Below the pieces are notes generated by a model that worked only from the letters and a program-made list of their open reading frames with translations, ran no database searches and had not been told where the DNA came from. From assembly GCA_031288535.1 (NCBI GenBank), contig JAITRF010000062.1:1-46341 (forward strand): a stretch of 46,341 nucleotides of DNA. Direction: 5' to 3'. The stretch comes from Desulfovibrio sp. (lineage in GTDB: Bacteria; Desulfobacterota; Desulfovibrionia; Desulfovibrionales; Desulfovibrionaceae). The translations under genes were made by a program, and so were the position numbers. Shown piece by piece: positions 8,805 to 18,918 of this stretch (within the stretch, counting starts at the first letter, position 1; every line of letters starts with the position of its first letter).

Positions 8805-9695
8805 ATGAGCGGGAAAAAGACAGGGACCGAAGCCGTCAAGCGGGGCATGGCCCAGATGCAGAAAGGCGGAGTGATCATGGACGTGGTCAACGCCGAGCAG
8901 GCGAAGATAGCCGAGGCGGCCGGGGCTGTGGCCGTCATGGCCCTGGAGCGCGTGCCCGCGGACATCCGCGCGGCCGGAGGCGTGGCCCGCATGGCGGACC
9001 CGACCGTGATCGAAGAGGTCATGCGGGCGGTCAGCATCCCGGTCATGGCCAAAGCGCGCATCGGCCACAGCGTGGAAGCCCGCATTCTGGAGGCCCTGGG
9101 CGTGGATTATATTGACGAAAGCGAGGTACTGACCCCGGCGGACGAAGAATTCCACATCCTTAAAAAGGAGTTCACCGTTCCTTTCGTCTGCGGCTGCCGC
9201 GACCTTGGCGAAGGCCTGCGCCGTATCGGCGAAGGCGCGGCCATGCTGCGCACCAAGGGCGAACCCGGCACGGGCAACATCGTGGAGGCCGTGCGCCACA
9301 TGCGCCGGGTCAACGCCCAGATAGGGGCGGTTTGCGCCAAGGGCGAGGACGAACTGATGAGTTTCGCGAAAGACCTGGGCGCTCCCTATGAGCTGGTGCT
9401 GGAGATCAAGCGCCTTTCCAGGCTGCCGGTGGTCAATTTCGCGGCCGGGGGCGTGGCCACTCCGGCCGACGCCGCCCTGATGATGGCCTTGGGCGCGGAC
9501 GGGGTATTCGTCGGCTCCGGCATCTTCAAGTCCGGCAACCCGGAAAAATTCGCCAAGGCCATCGTCAACGCCACCGCGCATTATCTTGACTACGCGGAAC
9601 TGGCCGCCTTGTCCAAGGGCCTTGGCGCCCCCATGAAGGGCCTGGAAATCTCCGGGCTTGCGCGGGAACAGCGCATGCAGGAACGCGGATGGTGA
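8805..9695 (+). CDS. pdxS: Pyridoxal 5'-phosphate synthase subunit PdxS
   Basis: PdxS is the (beta/alpha)8-barrel synthase that builds PLP from ribose 5-phosphate, glyceraldehyde 3-phosphate and ammonia supplied by PdxT. It forms a dodecamer in the cytoplasm. The 296-residue protein matches the family end to end: [21 protein letters not shown], the first catalytic lysine K83 in MAKARIGH, the second K151 in RTKGEPGTG, and the C-terminal [26 protein letters not shown] precedes the ATG. The 3' end overlaps pdxT by 7 nt, so the two subunits are translationally coupled. The gene is divergent from the MocR-type regulator. Confidence 0.98.
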   Translation: MSGKKTGTEAVKRGMAQMQKGGVIMDVVNAEQAKIAEAAGAVAVMALERVPADIRAAGGVARMADPTVIEEVMRAVSIPVMAKARIGHSVEARILEALGVDYIDESEVLTPADEEFHILKKEFTVPFVCGCRDLGEGLRRIGEGAAMLRTKGEPGTGNIVEAVRHMRRVNAQIGAVCAKGEDELMSFAKDLGAPYELVLEIKRLSRLPVVNFAAGGVATPADAALMMALGADGVFVGSGIFKSGNPEKFAKAIVNATAHYLDYAELAALSKGLGAPMKGLEISGLAREQRMQERGW

Positions 9696-10276
9696 TTGCG
9701 GGCGCAAGGCGCATCGGAGTTTTGTCCCTGCAAGGGGCGGTTTCCGAACACATAGAGGCCGCAGGGCGCGCGGGGTGTTCGGGTTTTGCCGTGAAAAACG
9801 GCAAAGACCTGGAAACGGCCGACGCCCTGATCATCCCCGGCGGCGAATCCACCGCCATCGCCAGGCTAATCCGCAAACAGGGGCTTGAAGAGGATATCAG
9901 AAGCTTTGCCCGCGTCCGCCCCCTGCTCGGCACCTGCGCCGGGCTCATCCTCTGCGCGAAAGAGCTTGTCGCCTGCGCGGACCCGGCGCCGCTCGGCATC
10001 ATGGACGTCAAAGTCGAGCGCAACGGCTTCGGGCGGCAAAAAGACAGCTTCGAGACGGACCTTGAGGTGGAAGGAATAGGCACGGTACGCGCCGTGTTCA
10101 TCCGCGCGCCTTTCATTCACGCTGCCGGGCCGGGGGTGCGCGTCCTTGCGCGCTTCGAGGGGAAAATAGTCATGGCCGAACAGGGAAAAACCCTGGTCAC
10201 GGCATTTCACCCCGAACTGACGGACGACGGGCGCATTTTTTCCTATCTCGCCGGCAAAATTCAGGGGACCGGCTGA
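9689..10276 (+). CDS. pdxT: Pyridoxal 5'-phosphate synthase glutaminase subunit PdxT
   Basis: PdxT is a class I glutaminase that delivers ammonia to PdxS. The 195-residue protein shows the N-terminal [12 protein letters not shown], the oxyanion-region GGEST, the nucleophile C83 in GTCAGL, and the catalytic H174 and E176 in FHPEL. Its ATG lies inside the pdxS 3' end. No PNP-oxidase route genes are seen here. No clear terminator follows, although GGCGGC-TTT-GCCGCC lies about 90 nt downstream. Confidence 0.97.
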   Translation: MVIAGARRIGVLSLQGAVSEHIEAAGRAGCSGFAVKNGKDLETADALIIPGGESTAIARLIRKQGLEEDIRSFARVRPLLGTCAGLILCAKELVACADPAPLGIMDVKVERNGFGRQKDSFETDLEVEGIGTVRAVFIRAPFIHAAGPGVRVLARFEGKIVMAEQGKTLVTAFHPELTDDGRIFSYLAGKIQGTG

Positions 10277-10776
10277 GTTCAGATCTGACGCATCTTATCG
10301 CATCGGCCCTGCGGCGATGCGCAAGCATCGCCCGAAGCCGCAGGCTTCGTAAGGAGCAAGGCGGCTTTGCCGCCGCTGCAAATCTCAAGGCGTGTATCAT
10401 AATATCCTTAATTAACAATATAAAAAAATTTAGATGCGTCAGACCTGCGGCTGAGTTTTCCGAACCTTGACATGTCAGAAACATTGATTACATATCGGGG
10501 GGGCTTTTATTAAAGCGCGGCAACCTCAAGGTTGACGCGCTCCGCAAAGGTTTGCCGCGCGAATCCCTCCGCGGGACGCCCGCAGGCGAGCGTCTCATAC
10601 CAAGTCGCATCAAACGGGTTTAAATGCGGAAAGGCACGCCCGCTCCGGCGCTTTACGGCGGCAGTCGATGCCGCCCGCGCCTTTTCGGCGGGCTGAGGGC
10701 AAAGCCTTCGGCCGATACCGGTTTGTCCCCTGTCGGCCGCAACCTGGCATCAAGCATAAATGCATAAGGACAAAGC
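10277..10776. other. Intergenic region with an inverted-repeat-bounded segment
   Basis: No gene is supported in these 500 nt. AGATCTGACGCATC (about 10285-10298) and its near-perfect inverse GATGCGTCAGACCT (about 10432-10445) bound a segment of roughly 160 bp that contains smaller hairpins. This could be a small non-autonomous element. Closer to the next gene, CGGCCGATACCGGTTTG...GCAACCTGGCAT (about 10710-10752) forms a hairpin and recurs upstream of infA (35969-36014). Confidence 0.45.
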
Positions 10777-12042
10777 ATGTCGTCTTTCAATATAAACCCC
10801 ATAAACCTCATGCACACCCTGACCATGGCCCTGGATCTGGCCGTGGACGGGGTGAGCATGCACCAGCAGCGCACGGCGGTCATCTGCCGCTATCTGGCTG
10901 AAGAAATCGGGATAGGCGCGGCCGAACAGCAGTCCCTGCTCGGCGCGGCCCTGATGCACGACATAGGAGCGGCCCCATATTACGAGGAACGCCGTCTCCT
11001 CCTCGACCCCTCCCGGGGATGCGACGAAGAGTTCGTGTTCCGCCACGCCGAGGAAGGCTACCGGCTCCTCCTGAACCTCGGCTGCCTGAGCCACGCCGCC
11101 GAGGCCGTGCGCTACCACCACGACCACTGGACGGGCGGCAACCCCTCCGGCTTGTCCGGAACGAACATCCCCCTGGCCAGCCGCATCATCCACGTCGCGG
11201 ACCGCGCGGAAATCCTGCTGCGCAAACACTGCCTGGACCCGGACAGGTGCGGCCCGGTCTGCGCCGATCTCCTCAAGGAAACCCCGGTTTCTCTGGAACC
11301 TTCCCTGGTGGACGCCCTCATGGCCTGCTCCAAACGGGAATGCTTCTGGCTGGACATGACCAACAATACGTACATCGCCGGCTTCCACAATAAAATGGAC
11401 TGGGGCCATACTCCCTTCACCGCCAGAGACCTGCTGGACGTGGCCGGACTGTATTCCATCATCATCGACCGCACCAGCCGCTTCACCGCCACCCACTCGC
11501 GCAGCGTGTCCAGGGTGGCCGCGCTGCTCGCGGACGCTTACGGGTTTTCCAAACATGAGGTCTACCAGGTGCGCGTGGCCGGACTTCTCCACGACCTCGG
11601 CAAACTCTCCGTGCCGAACAGCATCCTGGAAAAACCGGGAAAACTGGAGGCGGACGAAACGCGCGTGATGCGCCAGCACACCTACTATACCTACCGTATT
11701 CTGGAACAAATCGAACAGATGGAAAACGTGGCCTGCTGGGCGGCCTACCACCACGAAACCCTGGACGGCTCCGGCTACCCCTTCCATATCAGAGGGGACC
11801 AACTGCCCCTCGGCTCACGCATCATGGCCGTGGCCGACATCTTCGTCGCGCTCTCGGAAAACCGTCCCTACAGAAAAGCCATGGACGCCGACGAAGCGGA
11901 AAAAATCCTGCGCGGCATGGTCAGGGCCGATAAAATCAGCGGCCGCGTCACCGGCATGATCATGGACCTGCGCGACAAAGCTACCGATATAGTTCGGGAT
12001 TCGGACATTCAAATGCTCGAAGCTTTCGGCGCCGCATCCTGA
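10777..12042 (+). CDS. Tandem HD / HD-GYP domain protein, probable cyclic-di-GMP phosphodiesterase
   Basis: The 421-residue cytoplasmic protein holds two HD-type metal-dependent phosphohydrolase domains and no sensor or receiver domain. The N-terminal domain (about 10-190) keeps H61-D62 in ALMHDIG and a YHHDHW cluster but has no GYP. The C-terminal domain (about 220-410) is a complete HD-GYP: H272-D273 in LLHDLGK, YHHE, DGSGYP, then ADIFVALSENRPYRKAM. HD-GYP proteins hydrolyse cyclic di-GMP or related dinucleotides; enzymatic activity here is inferred from intact motifs. The gene is monocistronic, with AAGGA about 6 nt before the ATG, and ends at a strong bidirectional terminator shared with the catalase gene. 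Confidence 0.87.
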   Translation: MSSFNINPINLMHTLTMALDLAVDGVSMHQQRTAVICRYLAEEIGIGAAEQQSLLGAALMHDIGAAPYYEERRLLLDPSRGCDEEFVFRHAEEGYRLLLNLGCLSHAAEAVRYHHDHWTGGNPSGLSGTNIPLASRIIHVADRAEILLRKHCLDPDRCGPVCADLLKETPVSLEPSLVDALMACSKRECFWLDMTNNTYIAGFHNKMDWGHTPFTARDLLDVAGLYSIIIDRTSRFTATHSRSVSRVAALLADAYGFSKHEVYQVRVAGLLHDLGKLSVPNSILEKPGKLEADETRVMRQHTYYTYRILEQIEQMENVACWAAYHHETLDGSGYPFHIRGDQLPLGSRIMAVADIFVALSENRPYRKAMDADEAEKILRGMVRADKISGRVTGMIMDLRDKATDIVRDSDIQMLEAFGAAS

Positions 12043-12087
12043 TGCCCCCCCTGACCCCCAGGATCCCCAGGACAGCGGAAGAGTCGA

Positions 12088-12123
12088 AAAGGTCCGGGGG
12101 GAACTCATTTCCCCCGGACCTTT
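12088..12123. terminator. Bidirectional intrinsic terminator between the HD-GYP gene and katA
   Basis: A 13-bp perfect stem AAAGGTCCGGGGG/CCCCCGGACCTTT encloses a 10-nt loop. The A/T ends make it usable in both directions. It serves the converging HD-GYP and catalase genes. Confidence 0.85.
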
Positions 12124-12154
12124 ATAAACGTAACGCGCTTAATCCCGAGCGGGT

Positions 12155-13633
12155 TCAGCCGATATCTTTGACATCCAGGCCCAGGGCTCCGGCCACGCCT
12201 TTGCCGTAGTCGGGGTCCGCCTTGCCGCAGTTTTGGATGTGGCGCGCTTTGACCTGATCCGGGGCGGGAGAAATGGCGCGGGCGGTATTTTCGAACAGCG
12301 CCCGTTTTTGCGCCGGGGACATGATGCGGAACAGTAGTCCCGGCTGCGAGTAGTAATCGTCGTCGTCCTCGCGAAAGTCCCAGACCCCTATCGCCCCCGG
12401 CGCTTCCAGCAGAGGTTCGCGGAACTCCGGCTGTTCCTTCCATTCCCCGTAGCTGTTCGGCTCATAGCCCAGGACGCTGCCGTAATTGCCGTCCACCCGC
12501 ATCTGTCCGTCGCGGTGGTAGCTGTGCATCGGGCAGCGGGCCTTGTTCACGGGAATGAGGTGGTGGTTGACGCCCAGACGGTAGCGTTGGGCGTCGCCGT
12601 ACGAGAAGAGGCGTCCCTGGAGCATCTTGTCCGGGGAAAAGCTTATGCCGGGAACCACGTTGGCCGGGTTGAAGGCCGACTGCTCCACCTCCGCGAAATA
12701 GTTTTCCGGGTTGCGGTTCAGTTCGAGCTCGCCGACTTCGATCAGGGGATAGTCCTTGTGCAGCCAGACCTTGGTCAGGTCGAAGGGGTGGTACTTGTAT
12801 GCGGCGGCGTCTTTTTGGGGCATGATCTGCACGGCCATGGTCCAGCGCGGGTAATCGCCCTTTTCGATGCTTTCGTACAGGTCCCGCTGGTGGCTTTCCC
12901 GGTCTTTGCCGACCAGATCCTCCGCCTCGGCGTCGGTCAGGTTGCGGATGCCCTGTTTGCAGACCAGGTGGAATTTCACCCAGACCAGCTCGTTTTTGGC
13001 GTTGATCAGGCTGAAGGTATGGCTGCCGAATCCGTGCATGTGCCGGTAACTTGCCGGAATGCCGCGATCGCTCATGACGACGGTAACCTGGTGCAGGGCC
13101 TCGGGAAGCGAGGTCCAGAAATCCCAGTTGATGTGCGCGCTGCGCAGGTTGGTGCGCGGATCGCGTTTCACGGCGTGGTTCAAATCGGGGAACTTCAAGG
13201 GATCGCGCATGAAGAAGACGGGCGTGTTGTTGCCCACCAGGTCCCAGTTGCCTTGCTCGGTATAGAATTTGACGGCGAAGCCCCGGATGTCGCGTTCGGC
13301 GTCGGCCGCCCCGCGTTCCCCGGCCACCGTGGAAAAGCGCACGAACAGATCCGTTTTTTTGCCGATTTTGGAAAATACGGCCGCTCTGGTAAAGCGGGTG
13401 ATGTCCCCGGTCACGGTAAACGTGCCGTATGCTCCGGAACCTTTGGCGTGCATGCGCCGTTCCGGGATCACCTCGCGGTCGAAGTGAGCCAGCTTTTCCA
13501 TAAACCATACGTTCTGCAGGGTCATGGGGCCGCGCGCCCCGACCGTGCCGACGTTCTGGTTGTCCGCAACGGGCGCCCCGGCCGCCGTAGTCAGTTCCTG
13601 CGTCTTGGAGACATGCAATTTTTCGTCGCTCAT
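12155..13633 (-). CDS. katA: Monofunctional heme catalase
   Basis: It converts hydrogen peroxide to water and oxygen. The 492-residue size is typical of small-subunit (clade 3) catalases. It carries the distal catalytic His62 in the family motif [12 protein letters not shown], the catalytic Asn in [11 protein letters not shown], and the proximal heme tyrosine in the signature [14 protein letters not shown] (about 345-358). There is no signal peptide, so it acts in the cytoplasm, plausibly as an oxygen defence in an anaerobe. The start at 13633 is set by AAGGAG 8 nt upstream; the phrase GGAGAATACCATG is identical to that before the cysteine desulfurase gene. No peroxide-regulator site was recognised in the 900-nt upstream region. 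Confidence 0.97.
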   Translation of the reverse strand: MSDEKLHVSKTQELTTAAGAPVADNQNVGTVGARGPMTLQNVWFMEKLAHFDREVIPERRMHAKGSGAYGTFTVTGDITRFTRAAVFSKIGKKTDLFVRFSTVAGERGAADAERDIRGFAVKFYTEQGNWDLVGNNTPVFFMRDPLKFPDLNHAVKRDPRTNLRSAHINWDFWTSLPEALHQVTVVMSDRGIPASYRHMHGFGSHTFSLINAKNELVWVKFHLVCKQGIRNLTDAEAEDLVGKDRESHQRDLYESIEKGDYPRWTMAVQIMPQKDAAAYKYHPFDLTKVWLHKDYPLIEVGELELNRNPENYFAEVEQSAFNPANVVPGISFSPDKMLQGRLFSYGDAQRYRLGVNHHLIPVNKARCPMHSYHRDGQMRVDGNYGSVLGYEPNSYGEWKEQPEFREPLLEAPGAIGVWDFREDDDDYYSQPGLLFRIMSPAQKRALFENTARAISPAPDQVKARHIQNCGKADPDYGKGVAGALGLDVKDIG

Positions 13634-13809
13634 GGTATTCTCCTTTCGTCAATTATGACGGATTGACTTACGCCTTTTGCCGATTTGCATTCAAGCGGAC
13701 TTGGGCGCTTTACGACTTGGTATTACAGGCAGTCGCATTGAAAAGCAAACCTTTGAGGAACCTCTATAAACCGCCTTTTTGCCTCCTGCCGGAGGGCGCC
13801 GAAAACCGC

Positions 13810-13946
13810 TTGACATAGACGCCTGATGCACCTATCAAGCCTCCGGAGCCGTCAAACCCGGCGCGAACGCCGCCGGGAAACCGCCGACAGGGGCCTGAGA
13901 CAGGGACCTGAAACAGCTTGACATTAACACCTGACGCGCTTATCTT
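13810..13946 (+). promoter_or_regulatory. Two tandem sigma-70-like promoters
   Basis: TTGACA (13810-13815) with a 17-bp spacer to TATCAA (13833-13838), and TTGACA (13918-13923) with a 17-bp spacer to TATCTT (13941-13946), lie 108 bp apart. They sit in related sequence (GCTTGACAT...ACGC/CACCTGA). They point toward the response-regulator gene about 590-700 nt downstream. The region between is free of supported genes but rich in inverted repeats, for example CCGGTTTGG/CCAAACCGG at 14252-14292. It could be a long leader or an unrecognised small RNA. Confidence 0.4.
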
Positions 13947-14300
13947 TTAGGGGTCATAGGGATAGACTGGGGAGGTTCGCGGGACAGCCGGCGGACTTTT
14001 CGGGTTTCCCGTTCTTCGGGTCCGGCAAAAGGGGAGAGGCAGACCGCCGGACAAAAAGCTTGCAGTGTGCTCTCATTTTGTTCCAGGCATTGGGACTCCG
14101 GCGACGGAAGCGTCTTGGCCCGCCGCCGGAACGAATGCGCGGCGTCGCATTTCCCGCGATCCGGGAACGGTAATCCTTGAGCGCGAGGCCGTACGAGGAG
14201 CGGCCCTCACTGCGATTGAGGCGGGGCGATAAATTTCCGGACCGGCGGTTTCCGGTTTGGCGCAAGAACGCCGGAAGCCGTACCCAAACCGGAAGGAAAC

Positions 14301-14426
14301 AGAGCGGGTTGACATTGAGAATGTACAAACCGCTCCGCAGAGGTTTGCTTGCAGATCCCTGCCGCGGGATTGCCGCAAGGCGAACCGCTTCGCCGTCAAT
14401 CGACGAACTCAAGCGTAAACTGCTCC
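14301..14426 (+). repeat. Dispersed ~125-bp palindromic repeat, copy D
   Basis: This is a full-length copy upstream of the response-regulator gene. It has AGAGCGGGTTGACATTG at its start, the hairpin AGAGGTTTGCTTGCAGATCCCT, and GTAAACTGCTCC at its end. It carries the trinucleotide CAG at both edges, as does copy B, but this is too short to call a target duplication. Confidence 0.8.
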
Positions 14427-14534
14427 AGCGGCCGGGACGCGCCGGCCAAAACGAGGGAGCGCCTCAAAGCAAAAGCTCGCGGCATCGCGCCTGCGCATGT
14501 TTTCACAATGTGCCGCCAAAGGGGAGGCTGACAC

Positions 14535-15605
14535 ATGGCGAACAGAAGAAAGATAGTCATCACGGATGATGATCCCATCATCCTGAAGCTCACCAGAAAC
14601 ACGCTCATGGACGCCTACGACGTCTTCACCGTGCCGGACGCCCTGAAACTTTTCCAGTTGCTTGAGCGTTGCGTGCCGGATCTGATCCTCCTCGACGTGC
14701 TCATGCCCGGGATGAGCGGCTACGAGGCCATCAGGATTTTGAAGCAGGACGAAAGAACTTGCGACATCCCGGTCGTCTTCCTCACTTCCCGTTCGGACGT
14801 GGACAGCGAGATCGAGGGACTGAACCTGGGCGCCGCGGATTACCTGAGCAAGCCGTTTTCCCCCTATCTGCTGCTGAAGCGCGTCGAGATGCAGGTGCAA
14901 CTTGAGAGACAGAAACGCGAGCTCAAGGACCTGAACGAAAATCTCCGCCATATAGTCGAACAGAAAGTAGGCACGATTCTGAAGCTGCAAAGATCCGTGA
15001 TACGCACGGTAAGCGACCTGGTGGAATGCAGGGACGACGTGACCGGCACCCATGTCGCGCGCACCGAGCACGTGTTGCGCCTCCTGTGCGAGGAGATGCT
15101 CGCGAAGAACGTGTACAGGAACGTCATCCAGACCTGGGACCTGAATTTGTTCCTGCAATCGGCGCAGTTGCACGATGTGGGAAAAATCGCCGTGCGCGAC
15201 TCCATTCTCCTGAAAAAAGGCAAACTGACGGCCGAAGAATTCGACGAGATGAAAAAGCACACGACTTTCGGGGAACAGGTTATCGAAAAAATACAGCGCG
15301 AGACCGAAGAAAGTGCTTTTCTCACCCACGCCCGGATCATGGCCGGGACCCATCATGAACGCTGGGACGGAAGCGGATACCCAAAAGGCATCGCCGGCCC
15401 CGAGATACCTTTGCAGGGCAGGCTTATGGCGCTTTCCGACGTCTACGACGCTCTGGTTTCGGTGCGTCCCTACAAGCCGGCCTTGCCGCACGATCATGCC
15501 GTGCGCATAATATCCGAAGAAAGCGGCCGTCAGTTCGATCCCCTGCTCACGCAGGTGTTCGTGGCCGCATCCGACCGCTTTGCCGATAAGGGACAAGTGG
15601 CTTGA
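14535..15605 (+). CDS. Response regulator with HD-GYP output domain
   Basis: The 356-residue RpfG-like protein has an N-terminal receiver (about 5-125) with acidic pocket DDD, phospho-acceptor D54 in LLDVLMPGMSG, the switch Thr in FLTSR and the conserved Lys in YLSKPF. A short coiled linker (LERQKRELKDLNENLRHIVEQ) leads to a complete HD-GYP domain (H213-D214 in LHDVGK, GTHHERWDGSGYPKG, SDVYDALVSVRPYKP). It should hydrolyse cyclic di-GMP when phosphorylated. GGGGAGG precedes the ATG by 7 nt. Its stop overlaps the TTG start of the following hybrid kinase, so kinase and regulator very likely form a cognate pair; direct phosphotransfer is inferred. Confidence 0.93.
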   Translation: MANRRKIVITDDDPIILKLTRNTLMDAYDVFTVPDALKLFQLLERCVPDLILLDVLMPGMSGYEAIRILKQDERTCDIPVVFLTSRSDVDSEIEGLNLGAADYLSKPFSPYLLLKRVEMQVQLERQKRELKDLNENLRHIVEQKVGTILKLQRSVIRTVSDLVECRDDVTGTHVARTEHVLRLLCEEMLAKNVYRNVIQTWDLNLFLQSAQLHDVGKIAVRDSILLKKGKLTAEEFDEMKKHTTFGEQVIEKIQRETEESAFLTHARIMAGTHHERWDGSGYPKGIAGPEIPLQGRLMALSDVYDALVSVRPYKPALPHDHAVRIISEESGRQFDPLLTQVFVAASDRFADKGQVA

Positions 15606-18600
15606 ACTTGAGACAAGTAGTCCGCCTGACCGCCGGCAAACTGCTGCTCACCTGCCTCGCCTCCGCCCTTATGGTCGTCGTCAGCTACCGCTTCGCGGCC
15701 GGCATCGTAGAAAAACATCTGGAGGTGAACGTCAAGGAATCTTTGGAATTAATGGAAAACGTCCTCGTCGCGCATGAGCGGTCGGCCACGGTCATGCTGC
15801 TCTCGGCCGCGTTCTCGATTCAGAGCAGGGTGAGTGCCGGGCAGTCGCAGGAACAGATCAGGCGGTATCTGGTCGGGCTGACCGACTGGTTTACGTACTC
15901 CCATGACGACACTCCGCGATTTGCGGACATATTCGGCTATATTCGGGGCGAATTCATCTCTGGCCGGGCTGGCGAACTGCCCAATCCGCCGGAAGGCTAC
16001 GATCCGACGCAACGCGACTGGTACGTCTCGGCCCAGCGCGATCCCAGCCGGGTGGCGCTTTCCATGCCTTTCGCGGAGAGCCGCACCGGAGACCTCGTCG
16101 TATCCGTGTCCAAGGTTCTGTACGGCGCCTCGGGGGATCAGTTCGGAGTCCTTGCCGTGGTCCTGAGCCTGCCGAAAACGGAGACGTCCCGGTATCTGGG
16201 GAGTGCTTCCACGGCCAGCGCCAGCTACGGGATGCTGCTCACCCCGGATTTCAAATTCGCCACTTATCCGAACAGGAGCCATATCGGCCGCTCCATGCGC
16301 GACATCAGCCCGGCGCACGCCGCCATCGTAGATATGCTCAAGCAGGGAGAAAAAGAGGTTTCCGGGGTCGATATCCTGAACAGCAAGGGGGAAACGACCA
16401 TAGCCTTCTTCAAGAAAATGGACAACGGCTGGTACCTGGGCGCCGCCATGCCCCTTTCCCTGTATTATCTCGACATGCGCCTGATGGCTACGGCGATGGC
16501 CGTTCTCAGCCTGGTCCTGACCTCGCTCACCGGCGTGTTCATCATCCGCTTCAGCATGGAAAAAGCGCGCGCCGAGGAAAAAAGCGAAAGCAAATCTTCC
16601 TTTCTCGCGCGCATGAGCCATGAAATCCGCACCCCCCTCAATTCCATCATCGGCATGGCGGAGCTGGTGTCGCGCAAAAACCTCGCCTACGACGTGCGCG
16701 AATACATCTCGATCATCAAGCGCTCCGGAGTCGCCCTGCTCGGCATCGTCAACGACATCCTCGACTTTACGCAGGTGGAGTCCGGCAAGCTTGAACTGGC
16801 CTCGGAACCCTACAATTTTCCGACCCTGATCGCCGACGTGATCAACATCACCCGCGCCAGACTGGCGGAGACAAAATCAATCAACTTCTTCGCGCACATC
16901 GAGTGCGCCGTGCCAAAAGAACTCATCGGGGACGAGGCGCGCGTGCGCCAAATTCTGCTGAACCTGATCAGCAACGCCGTAAAATACACGCAGGAAGGCT
17001 TTGTCGCCCTGGAGGTGAGGCTCGCCGCCTGCCGCAACGGCAACGCGGAACTGTATTTCCGGGTCAAGGACACGGGGATAGGCATCAGAAAGGAGGACAT
17101 TGACAAACTTTTCAACCTGTTCACGCGCCTGGAGGCGCACCGGGATTACAAGGTGGAAGGAGCGGGCCTCGGACTCTCCATAGTCAACACCTTCTGCCGC
17201 GCGATGAACGGCAAAATTTCCGTGACCAGCTCCTACGGCAAGGGTTCCGTGTTCACCGCCTCCATCATCCAGAAATACGCGAGAGATGAAAGGTCGGCGG
17301 CCGTGGAGGACGCCAGGCAGAAGCGCATGCTGGTCTATGAAAGGCGGGAGATGAACATGGCCTATGCCGCGCTTGCCTTCAAAGACCTGGGCATCTTCAA
17401 GCTGACGCGTGTCGACAGCCTGTCCCTCTTCATCTCGGAGTTCCGGGACGGCGGCTATGATTACGCCTTTCTCCCCTCCCGGCATGCGCGAGAATGCATG
17501 AACGCCCTGGGACGGGAAGCTTTGGCCGACCGTCTGATCCTGATCAGGGAGCTTGGGGACATCTCAAAAGATCACGACTTCAGGCAGGTGACCGTGCCTA
17601 TCCATTCCCTGTCCCTGGCCGACGCCATAAACGGGGTGCCGGAATATGCCGACGCCGGATGGGAAGGACCGGAGGAGGCGCTTTTTTCCGCTCCGGGCGC
17701 GCGAGTCCTGGTTGTGGACGATATGCCCACGAACCTGAGAGTGGCCGGAGAACTGCTTTCCCAATACGGAATGCGGGTGGATACCTGCGAAAGCGGGAAA
17801 GACGCGCTGGATATGGTGGCGCACAACCACTATGACATCGTGTTTATGGACCACATGATGCCGGAAATGGACGGAGTGGAAACAACCCAGGCCATCCGCA
17901 GGCTGGGCGGGGGGAAGGACGAATATTTCCTGAAGCTTCCGATCGTCGCGCTCACGGCCGACGTCACCGCCGAGCAGAAAGATTTGTTCATGCGAAGCGG
18001 CTTTGACGACTTCCTTCCCAAGCCGGTCAGAATACCCAGGCTGAACGCCGTCCTGAGCAAATGGATTCCCGAGGACAAGCACGTGATATTGTCCGGCCTG
18101 ATCGAGGCCACGGCGGACATGAGAATGCGCATCAGCGAGATACCTGGAGTGGACGTGGTCAGCGGCCTCAGAAACTCCGGGGGACGACCGGAAACCTACC
18201 GGGACATCCTGGCGGATTTCTGCCGGGACGCGGAAAGCCGGAAGGTCCAGATCCGCACGGCCTGGCAACAAGACGATTACACCCTTCTCACGATTCTCGT
18301 CCACGCCATGAAAGGTTCGGCACGCGTGATCGGCGCCTTCCGCTTCGCCGATCTCGCGGAGGAACTGGAAAAAAGACTCCGGAGCAACGAGGAGAAAGTG
18401 GTCCGGCGGGAGATGGAAAATTTCCTGGACGCCTTGTCGGTTCTGCTCAATTCCATCCGCGCGACCCTGCCGCAGGAGCAGGAGCCGGAAGATACGGCGC
18501 AGGAAGAGCCGATCGACGCCGCCGCCCTGTCCCTTGAAGCCATGAAACGCGCCCTGGACGATATGGACGCCGAAACCATGAACAACCTGCTCTCCCAATA

Positions 18601-18727
18601 CCCGACCCTGTCTTTCAATCAGTCCACGGCCAAATTCGCCGGAGAGCTCGAGCTGCTGATCCTGTCCTTCGAATATGACAAGGCCGTTGAAAAAATCAAC
18701 GGCGTCCTGTCCGGCGGGCAGGGCTGA
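15602..18727 (+). CDS. Membrane hybrid sensor histidine kinase (sensor-HisKA-HATPase-REC-Hpt)
   Basis: The 1041-residue protein starts with TTG at 15602, overlapping the previous stop by 4 nt. One membrane helix (about 14-35) and a second (about 293-317) flank a periplasmic domain of about 255 residues that resembles a double-Cache sensor. Then come HisKA with phospho-His H340 (SHEIRTPLNSIIG), the HATPase boxes (NLISNAVKYT, DTGIGI, GAGLGLSIV), a degenerate receiver-like stretch (about 570-690), and a receiver with D750 (MDHMMPEMDG). A histidine phosphotransfer domain carries H901 in HAMKGSARVIG. A His-Asp-His relay can therefore end on Hpt and pass to the adjacent HD-GYP regulator. The domain order from HisKA onward matches the kinase at 39415-41685. 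Confidence 0.93.
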   Translation: MNLRQVVRLTAGKLLLTCLASALMVVVSYRFAAGIVEKHLEVNVKESLELMENVLVAHERSATVMLLSAAFSIQSRVSAGQSQEQIRRYLVGLTDWFTYSHDDTPRFADIFGYIRGEFISGRAGELPNPPEGYDPTQRDWYVSAQRDPSRVALSMPFAESRTGDLVVSVSKVLYGASGDQFGVLAVVLSLPKTETSRYLGSASTASASYGMLLTPDFKFATYPNRSHIGRSMRDISPAHAAIVDMLKQGEKEVSGVDILNSKGETTIAFFKKMDNGWYLGAAMPLSLYYLDMRLMATAMAVLSLVLTSLTGVFIIRFSMEKARAEEKSESKSSFLARMSHEIRTPLNSIIGMAELVSRKNLAYDVREYISIIKRSGVALLGIVNDILDFTQVESGKLELASEPYNFPTLIADVINITRARLAETKSINFFAHIECAVPKELIGDEARVRQILLNLISNAVKYTQEGFVALEVRLAACRNGNAELYFRVKDTGIGIRKEDIDKLFNLFTRLEAHRDYKVEGAGLGLSIVNTFCRAMNGKISVTSSYGKGSVFTASIIQKYARDERSAAVEDARQKRMLVYERREMNMAYAALAFKDLGIFKLTRVDSLSLFISEFRDGGYDYAFLPSRHARECMNALGREALADRLILIRELGDISKDHDFRQVTVPIHSLSLADAINGVPEYADAGWEGPEEALFSAPGARVLVVDDMPTNLRVAGELLSQYGMRVDTCESGKDALDMVAHNHYDIVFMDHMMPEMDGVETTQAIRRLGGGKDEYFLKLPIVALTADVTAEQKDLFMRSGFDDFLPKPVRIPRLNAVLSKWIPEDKHVILSGLIEATADMRMRISEIPGVDVVSGLRNSGGRPETYRDILADFCRDAESRKVQIRTAWQQDDYTLLTILVHAMKGSARVIGAFRFADLAEELEKRLRSNEEKVVRREMENFLDALSVLLNSIRATLPQEQEPEDTAQEEPIDAAALSLEAMKRALDDMDAETMNNLLSQYPTLSFNQSTAKFAGELELLILSFEYDKAVEKINGVLSGGQG

Positions 18728-18737
18728 CGCATCTAAT

Positions 18738-18874
18738 GACTTTGCCTCTCTCCCCGCATTGTCATTCTGAACGGAGCGAAGCGGAGTGAAGAATCCATCT
18801 TCATGCCTTTTTCAAGATGGATTCTTCGCTTCGCTCAGAATGACTTTGCCCCTCTCCCCGCATTGTCATTCTGA
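18738..18874. repeat. Direct-repeat/hairpin element after the hybrid kinase
   Basis: A 33-bp sequence beginning GACTTTGCCTCTCTCCCC occurs at 18738-18770 and, with one mismatch, at 18842-18874. Between them a large hairpin pairs 18762-18801 with 18814-18843. Its arms are of the TCATTCTGAGCGAAGCGAAG type, a phrase common in intergenic repeats of many bacteria. It may also end transcription of the kinase operon. The truncated vapC begins just after the second direct repeat. Confidence 0.75.
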
Positions 18875-18918
18875 AATGAACGCAGCCAGCCCCCTGTAAA
18901 TGTTCGTGAGGAGTTCCG

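Noticed and set aside
13954..14412. 152-codon minus-strand frame upstream of katA as a possible gene
   Set aside because: It begins inside dispersed repeat copy D, has Arg/Ser-rich composition and no recognisable domain or ribosome site.
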